A DNA stretch of 64,000 nucleotides from positions 310,001 to 374,000 of the forward strand of contig NZ_JAIGNO010000003.1 in the NCBI RefSeq assembly GCF_019711515.1. Reading direction: 5' to 3'. A program made the translations under genes and the position numbers. Below the pieces are notes generated by a model. That model was not told the origin of the DNA. It was given only the letters and a program-made list of their open reading frames with translations, and ran no database searches. The stretch is from Qipengyuania qiaonensis. GTDB lineage: Bacteria > Pseudomonadota > Alphaproteobacteria > Sphingomonadales > Sphingomonadaceae. The first letter of the stretch is position 1. Each line of letters opens with the position of its first letter. Positions 7,209 to 15,105 of the stretch are shown in pieces.

Positions 7209-10094
7209 CTACTTGCTAGCCCGATCCTGATTGAGCTGGAAAAGCCGGGCGAGGATTTCGTCGTCGGTGAGGGTGCCAGCGCGGAAGTCGTCGCCCCAGC
7301 CGTAGGCGTCGGCCACGGCCTCGTCCAAGGCCCGGTGGGCGTGGTCTAGCCATGCGGGGCGGACGTTGTAGAGGTTGGTGAGGGTGCGCTTCTTCAACTC
7401 CTGGGCGGCGGCCTCGTTCTTTGGCAGGAGGCGGTCGGGGTAACCGGGGACGACCTCGGGGACGCGCTCGATCAGGTCGGGCGGGTTGAGCCAGTTCTCG
7501 CGCAACTCGTTGAGCCGGGCCGCTGCGATGGCGATGGCCACCGCGCGGGGATCACCGGCATAATTGGCGGCTGGAATATCGGGCGTGAGACCTTCGGGAA
7601 AGGGGAAGGTCTCGAAGCCTTGGGTCGGCGTGTATTGGGGATCGTTGCCCACACCGTGCCAACCACCAAGCGCAAGCGACCAAACCTCGTGGAAGGACGA
7701 ATGAAGCACGCCGAAGGCGCAGTCATCGTCCCGGCAGATAATGACCACGCGGCTGTCCGGTACGACGCGTCGCCCAGTCCAGACGAACAGTCTGTGCTTC
7801 GCCACGCGGGGAGTGAGGATAGCCCGACCGAGGCCGCTTACGGCCCGCTTGATCCCGGGCACCGTTTCGCCGTGTTGCCACCAGTACTGGCGGCGGCGTT
7901 CCCTGCGGTTCATATCGCGCACCGGCTTCACCACTTTGCGGACATATTCGAAGGGGGTTTCGTACAAACTGGCGTCAGTTTCCGTGCGCTCACCAAAGTC
8001 GATGATCCATCGGTCGCTAGGCCGACGGGTTATGTCGCTACCATTGAGTAGCGGCACGATTACCTTGGAGTTCTTGCTGCCATCAGGGTTGGACGGAAGG
8101 CCGAGCATTTCTCGTGCAAGCGCACCGTCAATGTCGAACGGCCCAACTTTCACCGGCCCCTGAAAGGCGACCTTGGCGTTAACTGGAAGCTGGGTCGCGG
8201 AAGTTAGGTCCACACCTCCCCGCTGTCCGGATAGGTCAGCATAGATTGCCTCAACCGGTTTGCCATCTAGCACCGCACCAGTATGCTGTTCACGGTCGAA
8301 GCAGAGCAATGACACTCTGACCGCTGCGCCTTCAACGGTCCACTCCTGATCGCCCCAAGCCTCGTATATCCGCCCGTGCTGCACGATGGGTTTGAGGACA
8401 TCACGGTTGGTACCGCTACGGATTGAGTTCGTGGAAACCAGCCCGGCACGTTTCAGTTTGTGCGCAACCATTCGATCCCATGCACCTGCAAACCAGTAGC
8501 ACACCAAGTCCGCCCCACCCGGCACCTGCGGCCAAGCCTTGCGGAGGGCGGTGGTGTACTCCTCCCCCAGTTCGGCGATCATCTTCTTGTTCCCGAGGAA
8601 AGGGGGGTTGCCGACGACGACATTGGCCTCTGGCCACCGGGCGCGTTCGCCGGTCACCACGTCCAACACGGCATCCCGGCACTCGATGTTGCCGAGGCTG
8701 CGGAGGATGGGATTGCGGGCGGCCTCGAAGCCGTTTCGGCGCATCCACTGGATTTCGCCAATCCAGACGGACACGCGGGCCAGCTCCGCCGCGTAGGGGT
8801 TCAGCTCGATGCCCAGAACGCTCTCTGGCCCGACCGCTGGGAACTCGCGCGAGCAACCCAGCGCCTCGGCCTCTAGGTTGGCGCGATGCTCCAAGTCTTT
8901 CAGGGCAAGCAGGGATAGGTACAGGAAGTTTCCCGAGCCGCAGGCAGGGTCAAGCACCCGGAACGTCCGCAGGCGCTCCACAAACCCTCTGAGCAGCTCC
9001 TGAGCCATGGCGAAGGCCCGGTCCCGCTTCGTCTTTTCCGCGCCTCGCAGGAGCTTCTCTGCGGTCTGTTGCGGGGCGTTGGCGACCAGCTCCTCGATCT
9101 GGCCCCGGATGGCCTCCCATTCGGCAGTGAGGGGCCGCTGGATGACCGGCCCCACGATCTGCATGATTTTGTCGCGGTCGGTGTAGTGCGCCCCGAGCTG
9201 GCTGCGCTTGTCGGGGTCCAGTCCGCGCTCGAACAGGGTGCCGAGTATCGAGGGGTCCACCTCTGACCAGTCCAGCGCGGCGGCGGCGATCAGGCTGTCG
9301 ATGTCGTTCCGGTCGAGCGGCAGTGCGCTGTCGTCATCGAACAGGCCGCCGTTGAACCACTCCACTTTGGTGAAGCCCACCAGCCCGCCCGACTTCATGG
9401 CGGCGAACAGGGTGGCGGCGTGGCCCGCGAAGCTCTCCGGCTGGCTGCGGCTGGCCTTGAGCATCTCTGAGAACATATGCCCGGGCAGGAGGCCAACGTC
9501 CTCGGCGAACATACAGAACACCAGCCGGTTGACGAAGTGAGCGACGGTGTGGCCCTCGTGGCCACGGTCGCGCAGCCGCTGGGCGAGCCGTGCGAACTCC
9601 TCGGCAGCTTCCTCGGTGAGCATCTGCCGGGTCTTCGCCGGGCGCAGGCGCTCGGGGTCTTCAAAGGCGGCTCGCAACATCTCGCGCGTGGCCCCGTCGA
9701 TCAGGTCGTCGAGTGCGAACTCGTGCACCTCCTGGACGGTGTTGGTCCAGTTGGTGTGCATGCGGAAGCGGTCCATGTCGGACACAATCAGGAGCGGCGG
9801 GTTCTCCAGCGCGATGGCGTATTGCTGGAGCTGGGCGAAAGCCTTGTTTAAGTCTTTCTTCTTGCCCTTGTACTCCCACGCGAAGCAGCCCTTGCGCCAC
9901 ACATCGGCCCAGCCCTCGCCGCCGCTGGTCTTGGTCGCACCTTTCTCGAAGGCGTACCACTCGCCCTTGGGGTCGGCCGTGATCGGATCATCGACCCCCA
10001 GTAATGCGCACAGGTCGTTGAAGTGGCTCTGCGATGCAGCGCGTTCGTTCAGTTGGGTGTTACGCCACTTGGCGATAAACTCTTGAGCCGTCAT
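7209..10094 (-). CDS. MmeI-like (Type IIL) restriction-modification enzyme: nuclease + adenine methyltransferase in one chain
   Basis: A 961-residue protein. The N-terminus carries a PD-(D/E)XK nuclease signature D64-X9-E74-Y-K76, the same spacing as I recall for MmeI. A helical connector follows (about 140-370). The N6-adenine methyltransferase domain has motif I DPACGSGNF at 382-390 and catalytic motif IV NPPF at 496-499. The C-terminal third (about 640-900) should hold the target recognition domain. Such enzymes methylate one strand of an asymmetric site and cut at a distance; no separate methylase or specificity subunit is needed, and none is present. Both active sites look intact. The serine recombinase gene lies 72 bp upstream on the same strand. 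DISARM DrmMI-type methylases are related, but no DISARM partner gene is present. Confidence 0.88.
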   Translation of the reverse strand: MTAQEFIAKWRNTQLNERAASQSHFNDLCALLGVDDPITADPKGEWYAFEKGATKTSGGEGWADVWRKGCFAWEYKGKKKDLNKAFAQLQQYAIALENPPLLIVSDMDRFRMHTNWTNTVQEVHEFALDDLIDGATREMLRAAFEDPERLRPAKTRQMLTEEAAEEFARLAQRLRDRGHEGHTVAHFVNRLVFCMFAEDVGLLPGHMFSEMLKASRSQPESFAGHAATLFAAMKSGGLVGFTKVEWFNGGLFDDDSALPLDRNDIDSLIAAAALDWSEVDPSILGTLFERGLDPDKRSQLGAHYTDRDKIMQIVGPVIQRPLTAEWEAIRGQIEELVANAPQQTAEKLLRGAEKTKRDRAFAMAQELLRGFVERLRTFRVLDPACGSGNFLYLSLLALKDLEHRANLEAEALGCSREFPAVGPESVLGIELNPYAAELARVSVWIGEIQWMRRNGFEAARNPILRSLGNIECRDAVLDVVTGERARWPEANVVVGNPPFLGNKKMIAELGEEYTTALRKAWPQVPGGADLVCYWFAGAWDRMVAHKLKRAGLVSTNSIRSGTNRDVLKPIVQHGRIYEAWGDQEWTVEGAAVRVSLLCFDREQHTGAVLDGKPVEAIYADLSGQRGGVDLTSATQLPVNAKVAFQGPVKVGPFDIDGALAREMLGLPSNPDGSKNSKVIVPLLNGSDITRRPSDRWIIDFGERTETDASLYETPFEYVRKVVKPVRDMNRRERRRQYWWQHGETVPGIKRAVSGLGRAILTPRVAKHRLFVWTGRRVVPDSRVVIICRDDDCAFGVLHSSFHEVWSLALGGWHGVGNDPQYTPTQGFETFPFPEGLTPDIPAANYAGDPRAVAIAIAAARLNELRENWLNPPDLIERVPEVVPGYPDRLLPKNEAAAQELKKRTLTNLYNVRPAWLDHAHRALDEAVADAYGWGDDFRAGTLTDDEILARLFQLNQDRASK

Positions 10095-10166
10095 GCGAAC
10101 GTCTTAGCGAAGATGGGAAGCCGCGAAAGTCCTTTGCCCATTGATTGCGCAATGGTGTGGAGCGCC

Positions 10167-10868
10167 TCAGTCAATGTTTTCGATTGAGGCGAGCACACGG
10201 CATACCTGTGTCGCTTGCCACTTGCCTCCGCGCGCTGTCCGTATGCCTTCTTCATTCAGTGCGCGGGCGATACCAGCCAAGCTAGTTGTTCCTCCGGACT
10301 GTATCTCCGCAATGGCCTGCCCAACGCGTCCGTTGAACTCCGCTGCCCTCGCCTGCCGCGCTACCATACCCAGCCGATGGTCAACGGGCATGCGGGCCTG
10401 TCCGTGCTTTTTGTGCTCCTTGCCGTACTCTCGCCACCCGCCCAGCTTCGTCCCCCTTGCTTTGGCTGCGGCCAGCGCCTCCTTTGTGCGCCTGCTGATA
10501 GCTTTGCGCTCATGCTGGGCCATCGCCGCCATGACATGGATAGTGAGTTCGTTGGCTTCCGGCATATCGGCGGCGACAAAGCTGACCCCCGCGTCCTGTA
10601 GCTGGGCTATGAAAGCCACGTTGCGGCTGAGTCGGTCAAGCTTCGCCACGAGGAGTGTGGCACCGGTGAGCTTGCACCTATTGAGCGCCTTGGTGAGTTC
10701 GGGACGTGCATCCTCCTTGCCGCTTTCCGTCTCGACATAGGTAGGGGTGAGCAACTTGTCCCCTTCGCGTAGGAATGCGTCAATGGCCGCTTGCTGGGCC
10801 TCCAACCCTAGGCCGCTTCGCCCCTGCTTGGCTGTCGATACACGAGCGTAAGCTACATAGTCGGTCAC
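10167..10868 (-). CDS. Serine recombinase / resolvase-family protein
   Basis: A 233-residue small serine recombinase. The catalytic N-terminal domain has YARVSTAKQ with nucleophile S11, LEAQQAAIDAFL, and the KLDRLSRN motif near residue 77. A C-terminal helix-turn-helix-like segment (SLAGIARALNEEGIRTARGG) follows. It starts with GTG at 10868, preceded by AGAGG. On this element it may act as a resolvase, an invertase or a second mobility enzyme beside the tyrosine integrase. No obvious inverted repeat pair bracketing an invertible segment was found. Confidence 0.92.
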   Translation of the reverse strand: MTDYVAYARVSTAKQGRSGLGLEAQQAAIDAFLREGDKLLTPTYVETESGKEDARPELTKALNRCKLTGATLLVAKLDRLSRNVAFIAQLQDAGVSFVAADMPEANELTIHVMAAMAQHERKAISRRTKEALAAAKARGTKLGGWREYGKEHKKHGQARMPVDHRLGMVARQARAAEFNGRVGQAIAEIQSGGTTSLAGIARALNEEGIRTARGGKWQATQVCRVLASIENID

Positions 10869-11470
10869 GAGGCACCTCTGTCAAAACGCGATGTTACGTT
10901 ACCAACTATGCTCGTTGACAGAAATGTAAAGCTCAACCTTCGCGTGGCTCCGCGGGTGGGGCTACGGGGGGAAACGCGCGCGTCAAAGGTCATAGGTGGG
11001 GCCTCTTGCGAGCATTTTATTTTCAGGTCGGGGTTGCGCCGGTTCGACTCGGGGTTGGCCACGCATTTCCGCCAATTTGGCGAATCGGTCGGCAGTCTGG
11101 GGCGACGGTCAAAGGGCCATGCGCGTGCAGAATCGCACCGGCGAATCACTCAACTGTGGAAAAGGCGACTTTTCCCCTATTTCTTGCCCAAGGGGTTGTG
11201 ACGCATCAGGGCCGAGGATTTCCGGCGAGTCGCCCTATCTGAAATTACGCCCGACGAAAGACAACCGGCGATAACTCCGGTATCCACAGGGTTATCCGCC
11301 TTGAACCGAGTGAACCGCGCATTCACCATGTTGATGGTTTGAGGCCGACGCGTCAGCAATGGCTGAAATCTAAGGGAAATGAGGAGGTCACCCGCACGGG
11401 CGGACCTCCCCATCCCGGAACAGAATGTGGCCCCTGTTACGGGTGCGCGATCCTGCCCTCTGTGCAAGCC
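10869..11470. other. Intergenic region of the island with operator-like and DnaA-box-like sites
   Basis: No convincing gene is seen in about 600 bp. It holds a short palindrome CGCCAATTTGGCG (11070-11082) and three DnaA-box-like nonamers: 11155-11163 (TGTGGAAAA, 8 of 9), 11280-11288 (GTATCCACA, 8 of 9) and 11292-11300 (TTATCCGCC, 7 of 9). The resolvase promoter should lie near 10880-10940 on the minus strand. The region may be a regulatory or replication-related segment of the element. Confidence 0.4.
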
Positions 11471-11659
11471 ATGCGTAGCATGGTTGAGATGGGACGCAAA
11501 GAACGTCGGGCCACCCTCACTATGAGGTTCGACATGTCCAAGGTCAGCGTACCCACGGGGAAGCGCGTGATCTGGCGTGCTTGGATTACGGTGAAGGGGA
11601 AGCGGGTTTACGCCCGTGAGCGCGGCATCTGTGCCTTTCCCATCATCTTAGACGAGTAA
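11471..11659 (+). CDS. Small basic hypothetical protein (62 aa)
   Basis: A frame of 62 codons rich in Arg/Lys, ending in a beta-like segment (GKRVIWRAWITVKGKRVYA). The start is uncertain: ATG at 11471, with alternatives at 11480 and 11489, none with a good ribosome site. Support comes from the protein-like composition and from a strong hairpin 11 bp after the stop (11670-11704). No function is recognised. It could be a small nucleic-acid-binding accessory protein of the island. Confidence 0.4.
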   Translation: MRSMVEMGRKERRATLTMRFDMSKVSVPTGKRVIWRAWITVKGKRVYARERGICAFPIILDE

Positions 11660-11669
11660 GCCAGATACA

Positions 11670-11704
11670 GCCTCCGCTGGTCATTGCACTTGGCTGGCGG
11701 AGGC
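11670..11704 (+). terminator. Hairpin terminator-like structure
   Basis: GCCTCCGC (11670-11677) pairs with GCGGAGGC (11697-11704) around a 19-base loop, just after the small ORF ending at 11659. There is no long T run, so it may be a weak or Rho-assisted terminator. Confidence 0.45.
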
Positions 11705-11756
11705 CCCTTCCTACGCTCACGCTGATAGACATGTCCTCGACAAGAAAGGAACGGAC

Positions 11757-11891
11757 ATGGCCCGCAATAGAGTGCCAACGCAAACGTCCCACCGCAGTTC
11801 GCGGACCGGACGCTTCGTGACCGAGCAGTATGCTCACCGCCATCCTGCCACGACCGAGCGGGAACGCATCAAACATCCTGAACGGAAATGA
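11757..11891 (+). CDS. Small basic conserved-type protein (44 aa)
   Basis: The ATG at 11757 is preceded at good spacing by AAGGA. The 44-residue product is Arg-, Thr- and His-rich with the core HRSSRTGRFVTEQYA followed by HPATTERE. Very short proteins with a core like HRSxxTGRFVTExYA..HP.TT are common in proteobacterial genomes and mobile elements (from memory, not checked). Function unknown. A strong hairpin begins 6 bp after the stop. It is the last gene before attR. Confidence 0.65.
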   Translation: MARNRVPTQTSHRSSRTGRFVTEQYAHRHPATTERERIKHPERK

Positions 11892-11896
11892 CACGG

Positions 11897-11926
11897 CGAG
11901 GCCCCTGCATGCGCGGGGGCCTCGTT
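11897..11926 (+). terminator. Rho-independent-like terminator
   Basis: CGAGGCCCC (11897-11905) pairs with GGGGCCTCG (11916-11924) around a 10-base loop, followed by TT. It directly follows the 44-residue gene and closes the island's right-hand transcript. Confidence 0.65.
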
Positions 11927-12026
11927 ATGCCTGATCTTGTAAAAACTGTTACAGCAGGCCATTACAACGGGAACAGCTACGCCAAAAGATACTGCGACTT
12001 TTCAACGCTTTAAGTGCGCGGGGTAA

Positions 12027-12056
12027 GAGTTCAATCCTCCCCAGCAGCACCATTTT
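12027..12056 (+). repeat. attR: 30-bp direct repeat of tRNA-Thr 3' end
   Basis: Identical to 4517-4546. Upstream bases do not continue the tRNA, so only the 3' fragment is present. This marks the right border of the integrated element. Confidence 0.92.
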
Positions 12057-12115
12057 TCGAAAAGCGATGTTTTTTTGGTGTCCGCATTGGCCTGCGCAGG
12101 TGCGCCATGCGAAGA

Positions 12116-13012
12116 TCAGATGGTTCTCTCCGCCTTGTCCTTGGCATTCGTGCCCTTGATCATCGCGCGCATCGCTTCCCACTGCTCGTCGTCCATGTCC
12201 TTGAGCGCGCCGTAGAAGCTGCCGCCATGCGCCTTGTAACCGGCGCCGTCGATAGCGATGGTTTCGCCGTTGATCCATTCGGCACCCGGCCCCATCAGGA
12301 ACACCGCGAGATTGGCGAGTTCGTGCATTTCGCCATGGCGGCCCATCGGGTTCATGTCGTCATGCGAATTCCCGCCGCGCCCGCCGGGCGACAGACGCGC
12401 GCTCATGCCGTCGGTGGGGAAGAGGCCCGGCGCGATGGCGTTGAAGCGCAGGCCGTAACGGCCCCATTCGACCGCCAGGCTCTGGGTCATCACGTTGAGA
12501 CCCGCTTTGCTCATCGCGCTCGGCACCACAAAGGGGCCGCCGTTCCGGACCCAGGTCGTGAGGATGGAGAGGAAGCTGGCCTTGCGCCCTTCCTCGATCA
12601 GCCGCTTGCCGACATCGAGCGTCACGTAGAAGCTGCCGCGAAAGACGATATCGCTGATCGCGTTGAAGCCGTTTACCGACAGATCCTCGGTCCGGCTGAT
12701 GAAATTGCCCGCGGCATTGTTGACTACCCCGGTCAGCGGCCCGTGCTGCCAGATCGTGTCGACCATGGTGCTGATCGCCTCCGGGTCGCGGATATCGCAG
12801 GCGTGGCCGATGATCTTTCCGCCATGCCGATCGGTTAGCTCACGGGCCGTTTCGTCGAGCTTGCCCTGCCGCCGCCCGCAGATATGCACTTCCGCGCCCA
12901 GCTTCAGAAATGCTTCCGCCATTTCTCTGCCAAGCCCGGTGCCGCCGCCGGTGACGAGGATGCGCTCGCCTTTCATCAGCCCATCGCGGTACATCAGCTT
13001 TGTAATATCCAT
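12116..13012 (-). CDS. 2,4-dienoyl-CoA reductase-type short-chain dehydrogenase (DECR1/fadH-like)
   Basis: A 298-residue SDR. The NADP(H) motif TGGGTGLG lies at residues 21-28 and VNNAAGNF near 97-104. The usual YxxxK tyrosine is missing: the segment reads FVVPSAMSK (161-169) with K169, the pattern I recall from mitochondrial DECR1 (FVVPSASAK), where another tyrosine acts. With AVEWGRYGLRFNAIAPG this supports reduction of 2,4-dienoyl-CoA during unsaturated fatty acid beta-oxidation. The ATG at 13012 has AAGGGAGAG upstream. It is the first chromosomal gene beyond the island and reads toward attR. Confidence 0.85.
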   Translation of the reverse strand: MDITKLMYRDGLMKGERILVTGGGTGLGREMAEAFLKLGAEVHICGRRQGKLDETARELTDRHGGKIIGHACDIRDPEAISTMVDTIWQHGPLTGVVNNAAGNFISRTEDLSVNGFNAISDIVFRGSFYVTLDVGKRLIEEGRKASFLSILTTWVRNGGPFVVPSAMSKAGLNVMTQSLAVEWGRYGLRFNAIAPGLFPTDGMSARLSPGGRGGNSHDDMNPMGRHGEMHELANLAVFLMGPGAEWINGETIAIDGAGYKAHGGSFYGALKDMDDEQWEAMRAMIKGTNAKDKAERTI

Positions 13013-13102
13013 CGCTCTCTCCCTTTGTCATCCGGGGGCATAGCGCAAGAGGCCCTCTAAACCAGATTGAATCGATGCGCTGTATTGCCTAGCTATGACG
13101 GC

Positions 13103-13570
13103 ATGGACGCCGCCGACGATCTCATCCCGCTCGACCCTGCCTACAAATCCATGTTGCGCCTGCAGCTGGCGATCACGGGACTGGTGCTGCTGGTGCCCAC
13201 GACCATTGCCGAAATCGCCATCCCCGGATGGACGGGCGCCGTGTGGATCCCGGCCCTGCTCGTCATCGCCTATGCGCTGATCCGCGTGCCGCTGCGGCGC
13301 TACCATGCCAGCAGCTATTCGCTCGTCGAGGAGCGGCTGCGGGTGGTTCGGGGGATCTTCTTCCGCGCAGATACCGTCGTGCCCTTCGGACGCGTACAGC
13401 ATATCGATGTCGGCCAAGGGCCGCTCGAGCGCGCGTTCGGTCTCGCCACGCTTACCGTGCATACGGCGGGCACGCACAACGCCTCGGTTTCGCTGCCGGG
13501 GCTGCGCCACGCCGATGCGATTGCCATGCGCGAAGACATTCGCGCCGCGATCAGGCGCGACACGCGGTGA
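13103..13570 (+). CDS. PH (bPH2/DUF304)-domain membrane protein, YdbS-like
   Basis: About 155 residues. Two adjacent transmembrane segments (about 25-65 of this start) are followed by one bacterial PH-like domain (RYHASSYSLVEERLRVVRGIFFRADTVVPF). It is inferred to sit in the inner membrane with the PH domain in the cytoplasm. The ATG at 13103 (MDAADD) was chosen over a TTG-started extension. Its stop overlaps the next gene's GTG (GTGA). The YdbS/YdbT pair is conserved in many bacteria; its molecular job is not well established. Confidence 0.85.
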   Translation: MDAADDLIPLDPAYKSMLRLQLAITGLVLLVPTTIAEIAIPGWTGAVWIPALLVIAYALIRVPLRRYHASSYSLVEERLRVVRGIFFRADTVVPFGRVQHIDVGQGPLERAFGLATLTVHTAGTHNASVSLPGLRHADAIAMREDIRAAIRRDTR

Positions 13571-15105
13571 ACCAGACGCCCGACACGATCCCGCGCCGGA
13601 CCGACCCGCGCACGTTCGCCGTGCGCACCGTGGGGTTGCTGTCCCAACTCGTCCTGCCCCTTGTCGTAGGTGGCTTTGCCCTCCTCGACGACGGCGATTT
13701 CGACGACGCGATCGTTTATTTTCTGCCCTTTGTCCTGGTCGCCGTGGGCGCGAATATTCTCTTCGCCTATCTGCGCTGGTCACGCCTCACCTATACGGTT
13801 AGTGATGCCGATATCAGGGTTGAAAGCGGCGTCCTCTCGCGCGCCGCGCGCTCGGTACCCTACGAGCGCATTCAGGACGTCAGCCTAGAACAGAAGGTAG
13901 TGCCGCGGCTGTTCGGCCTGGTGGAGGTCAAGTTCGAAACCGGCGCGGGTGGAGGCGAAGATCTCAAGCTTGCCTATCTTCGGGAAAACGAGGGCGAGCG
14001 CCTGCGCGAACTGGTCCGTTCGCGGCGCGGAAGAATCGCGGTTGCCGCGTCGGACACGGACACAGACGAGGCGGAGAACGATGTCGACGCCCGTCTTCTG
14101 TATGCCATGTCGCGCAAGCGGGTGCTCACTTTCGGCCTGTTCGAGTTTTCGCTCGCCGTCGTCGCGGTGGTTGCGGGCCTTGCGCAGCAACTGGAATTCC
14201 TCCTGCCCTTCGAAGTCTGGGACTGGCGGGCCTGGCGCGAGCGATTGACCGGGCCCGGTCAATGGCTGGCGGGGCTCGGATTCCTGGCCCAGATCGTAGG
14301 CGGCGTTCTCGCTGTCGCGTCGCTGCTGCTCGTCGGCGTGGTGACCGGCGTCGTCCGTACCGTCCTGCGTGAATGGGGATTCCGGCTGGAGCGGACCGAC
14401 AAGGGCCTGCGGCGCAGGCGCGGGCTGTTGACGCGAACCGATCTGGTCATGCCTGTCCACCGCGTGCAGGCGCTGCGGATAGGAACGGGCATCGTCAGGC
14501 GGCTGTTCGGCTGGCACTCGCTCAAACTGGTCAGCCTCGCCAGCGATAGTGGCTCGGCTAATCACGAGGCGGTTCCCTTCGCGCAGATGGATGAGATTGC
14601 CCCCGTCGTGGCGGAAACCGGATTCGAACTGCCGGGAGGAACGCAAGAATGGAGCCGCGCCGCACCCGCCTATCGGATCGACGGGTTCCTGCTCGGTCTT
14701 GCGGCAATGGCGGCGCTATCGATCGGCCTGTTCGTCGCCGATCGTGCCGCGTTCGCAATCCTGCCGATTCTGCTCGGCGGTGGCTGGTTCGGTCTCCACG
14801 AATACTTGCGCTGGCGCTGGGATCGGTATGCTATCGGGCCCGGCCAACTCTACGCCCGCCACGGCTGGTTTGCGCCGAGCCTGACCATTGCCTCGCGTGA
14901 GAAACTGCAATCGGTCGAAATCGTGCGCAACCCGCTGGCGCGCCTGCGCGGCTATGCCGATGTGCATTTCGGGCTGGCCGGCGGCCGCCTGCGGATGCGC
15001 GGTGTAGCGTTGGATGAGGCGCGGCACATCCGCGACGCCGTGGTGGACAGCATGGCGCAGCAGGACTTCTCCGATATAGTGGACCAGCAGCTACCCGCCG
15101 CCTAG
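13567..15105 (+). CDS. PH (bPH2/DUF304)-domain membrane protein, YdbT-like
   Basis: A 512-residue partner of the preceding gene, starting with GTG in a GTGA overlap. It shows three repeats of two transmembrane helices followed by a bPH2 domain. Each repeat has the TRRRGLLTRTDLVMPV-type strand pattern (SGVLSRAARSVPYERIQDV, then LRRRRGLLTRTDLVMPVHRVQ, then LYARHGWFAPSLTIASREKLQSV). It is a predicted multi-pass inner membrane protein, length usual for YdbT. Its stop shares a CTAG with the stop of the convergent acetyltransferase gene. Confidence 0.88.
   Translation: MNQTPDTIPRRTDPRTFAVRTVGLLSQLVLPLVVGGFALLDDGDFDDAIVYFLPFVLVAVGANILFAYLRWSRLTYTVSDADIRVESGVLSRAARSVPYERIQDVSLEQKVVPRLFGLVEVKFETGAGGGEDLKLAYLRENEGERLRELVRSRRGRIAVAASDTDTDEAENDVDARLLYAMSRKRVLTFGLFEFSLAVVAVVAGLAQQLEFLLPFEVWDWRAWRERLTGPGQWLAGLGFLAQIVGGVLAVASLLLVGVVTGVVRTVLREWGFRLERTDKGLRRRRGLLTRTDLVMPVHRVQALRIGTGIVRRLFGWHSLKLVSLASDSGSANHEAVPFAQMDEIAPVVAETGFELPGGTQEWSRAAPAYRIDGFLLGLAAMAALSIGLFVADRAAFAILPILLGGGWFGLHEYLRWRWDRYAIGPGQLYARHGWFAPSLTIASREKLQSVEIVRNPLARLRGYADVHFGLAGGRLRMRGVALDEARHIRDAVVDSMAQQDFSDIVDQQLPAA

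Larger units (their letters stand above)
4517..12056. mobile_element. tRNA-Thr-integrated genomic island (about 7.5 kb) with restriction cargo
   Basis: The stretch lies between two identical 30-bp copies of the tRNA-Thr 3' end (4517-4546 and 12027-12056). Just inside the left copy is a tyrosine integrase reading inward. Cargo, left to right: XRE regulator (minus), unknown 136-residue gene (plus), MmeI-like restriction-modification enzyme (minus), serine recombinase (minus) and two small plus-strand ORFs near the right end. No phage structural, conjugation or plasmid replication genes are visible, so it is best called a small integrative element or genomic island, not a prophage. The tRNA remains intact on the left side. 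Confidence 0.9.

Noticed and set aside
11030-11060. T-loop-like string ggttcgactc suggesting a tRNA fragment
   Set aside because: No matching acceptor or anticodon stems could be built around it.
10865-11149. Minus-strand frame upstream of the serine recombinase
   Set aside because: Low-complexity basic sequence without start signals; probably covers the promoter region of the recombinase.
4517-12056. Prophage
   Set aside because: No capsid, tail, lysis or phage replication genes in the element; only mobility and restriction functions are visible.
11949-12278. Minus-strand frame running over attR and the end of the DECR-like SDR gene
   Set aside because: It is made of the tRNA-derived repeat and another frame of the SDR gene.
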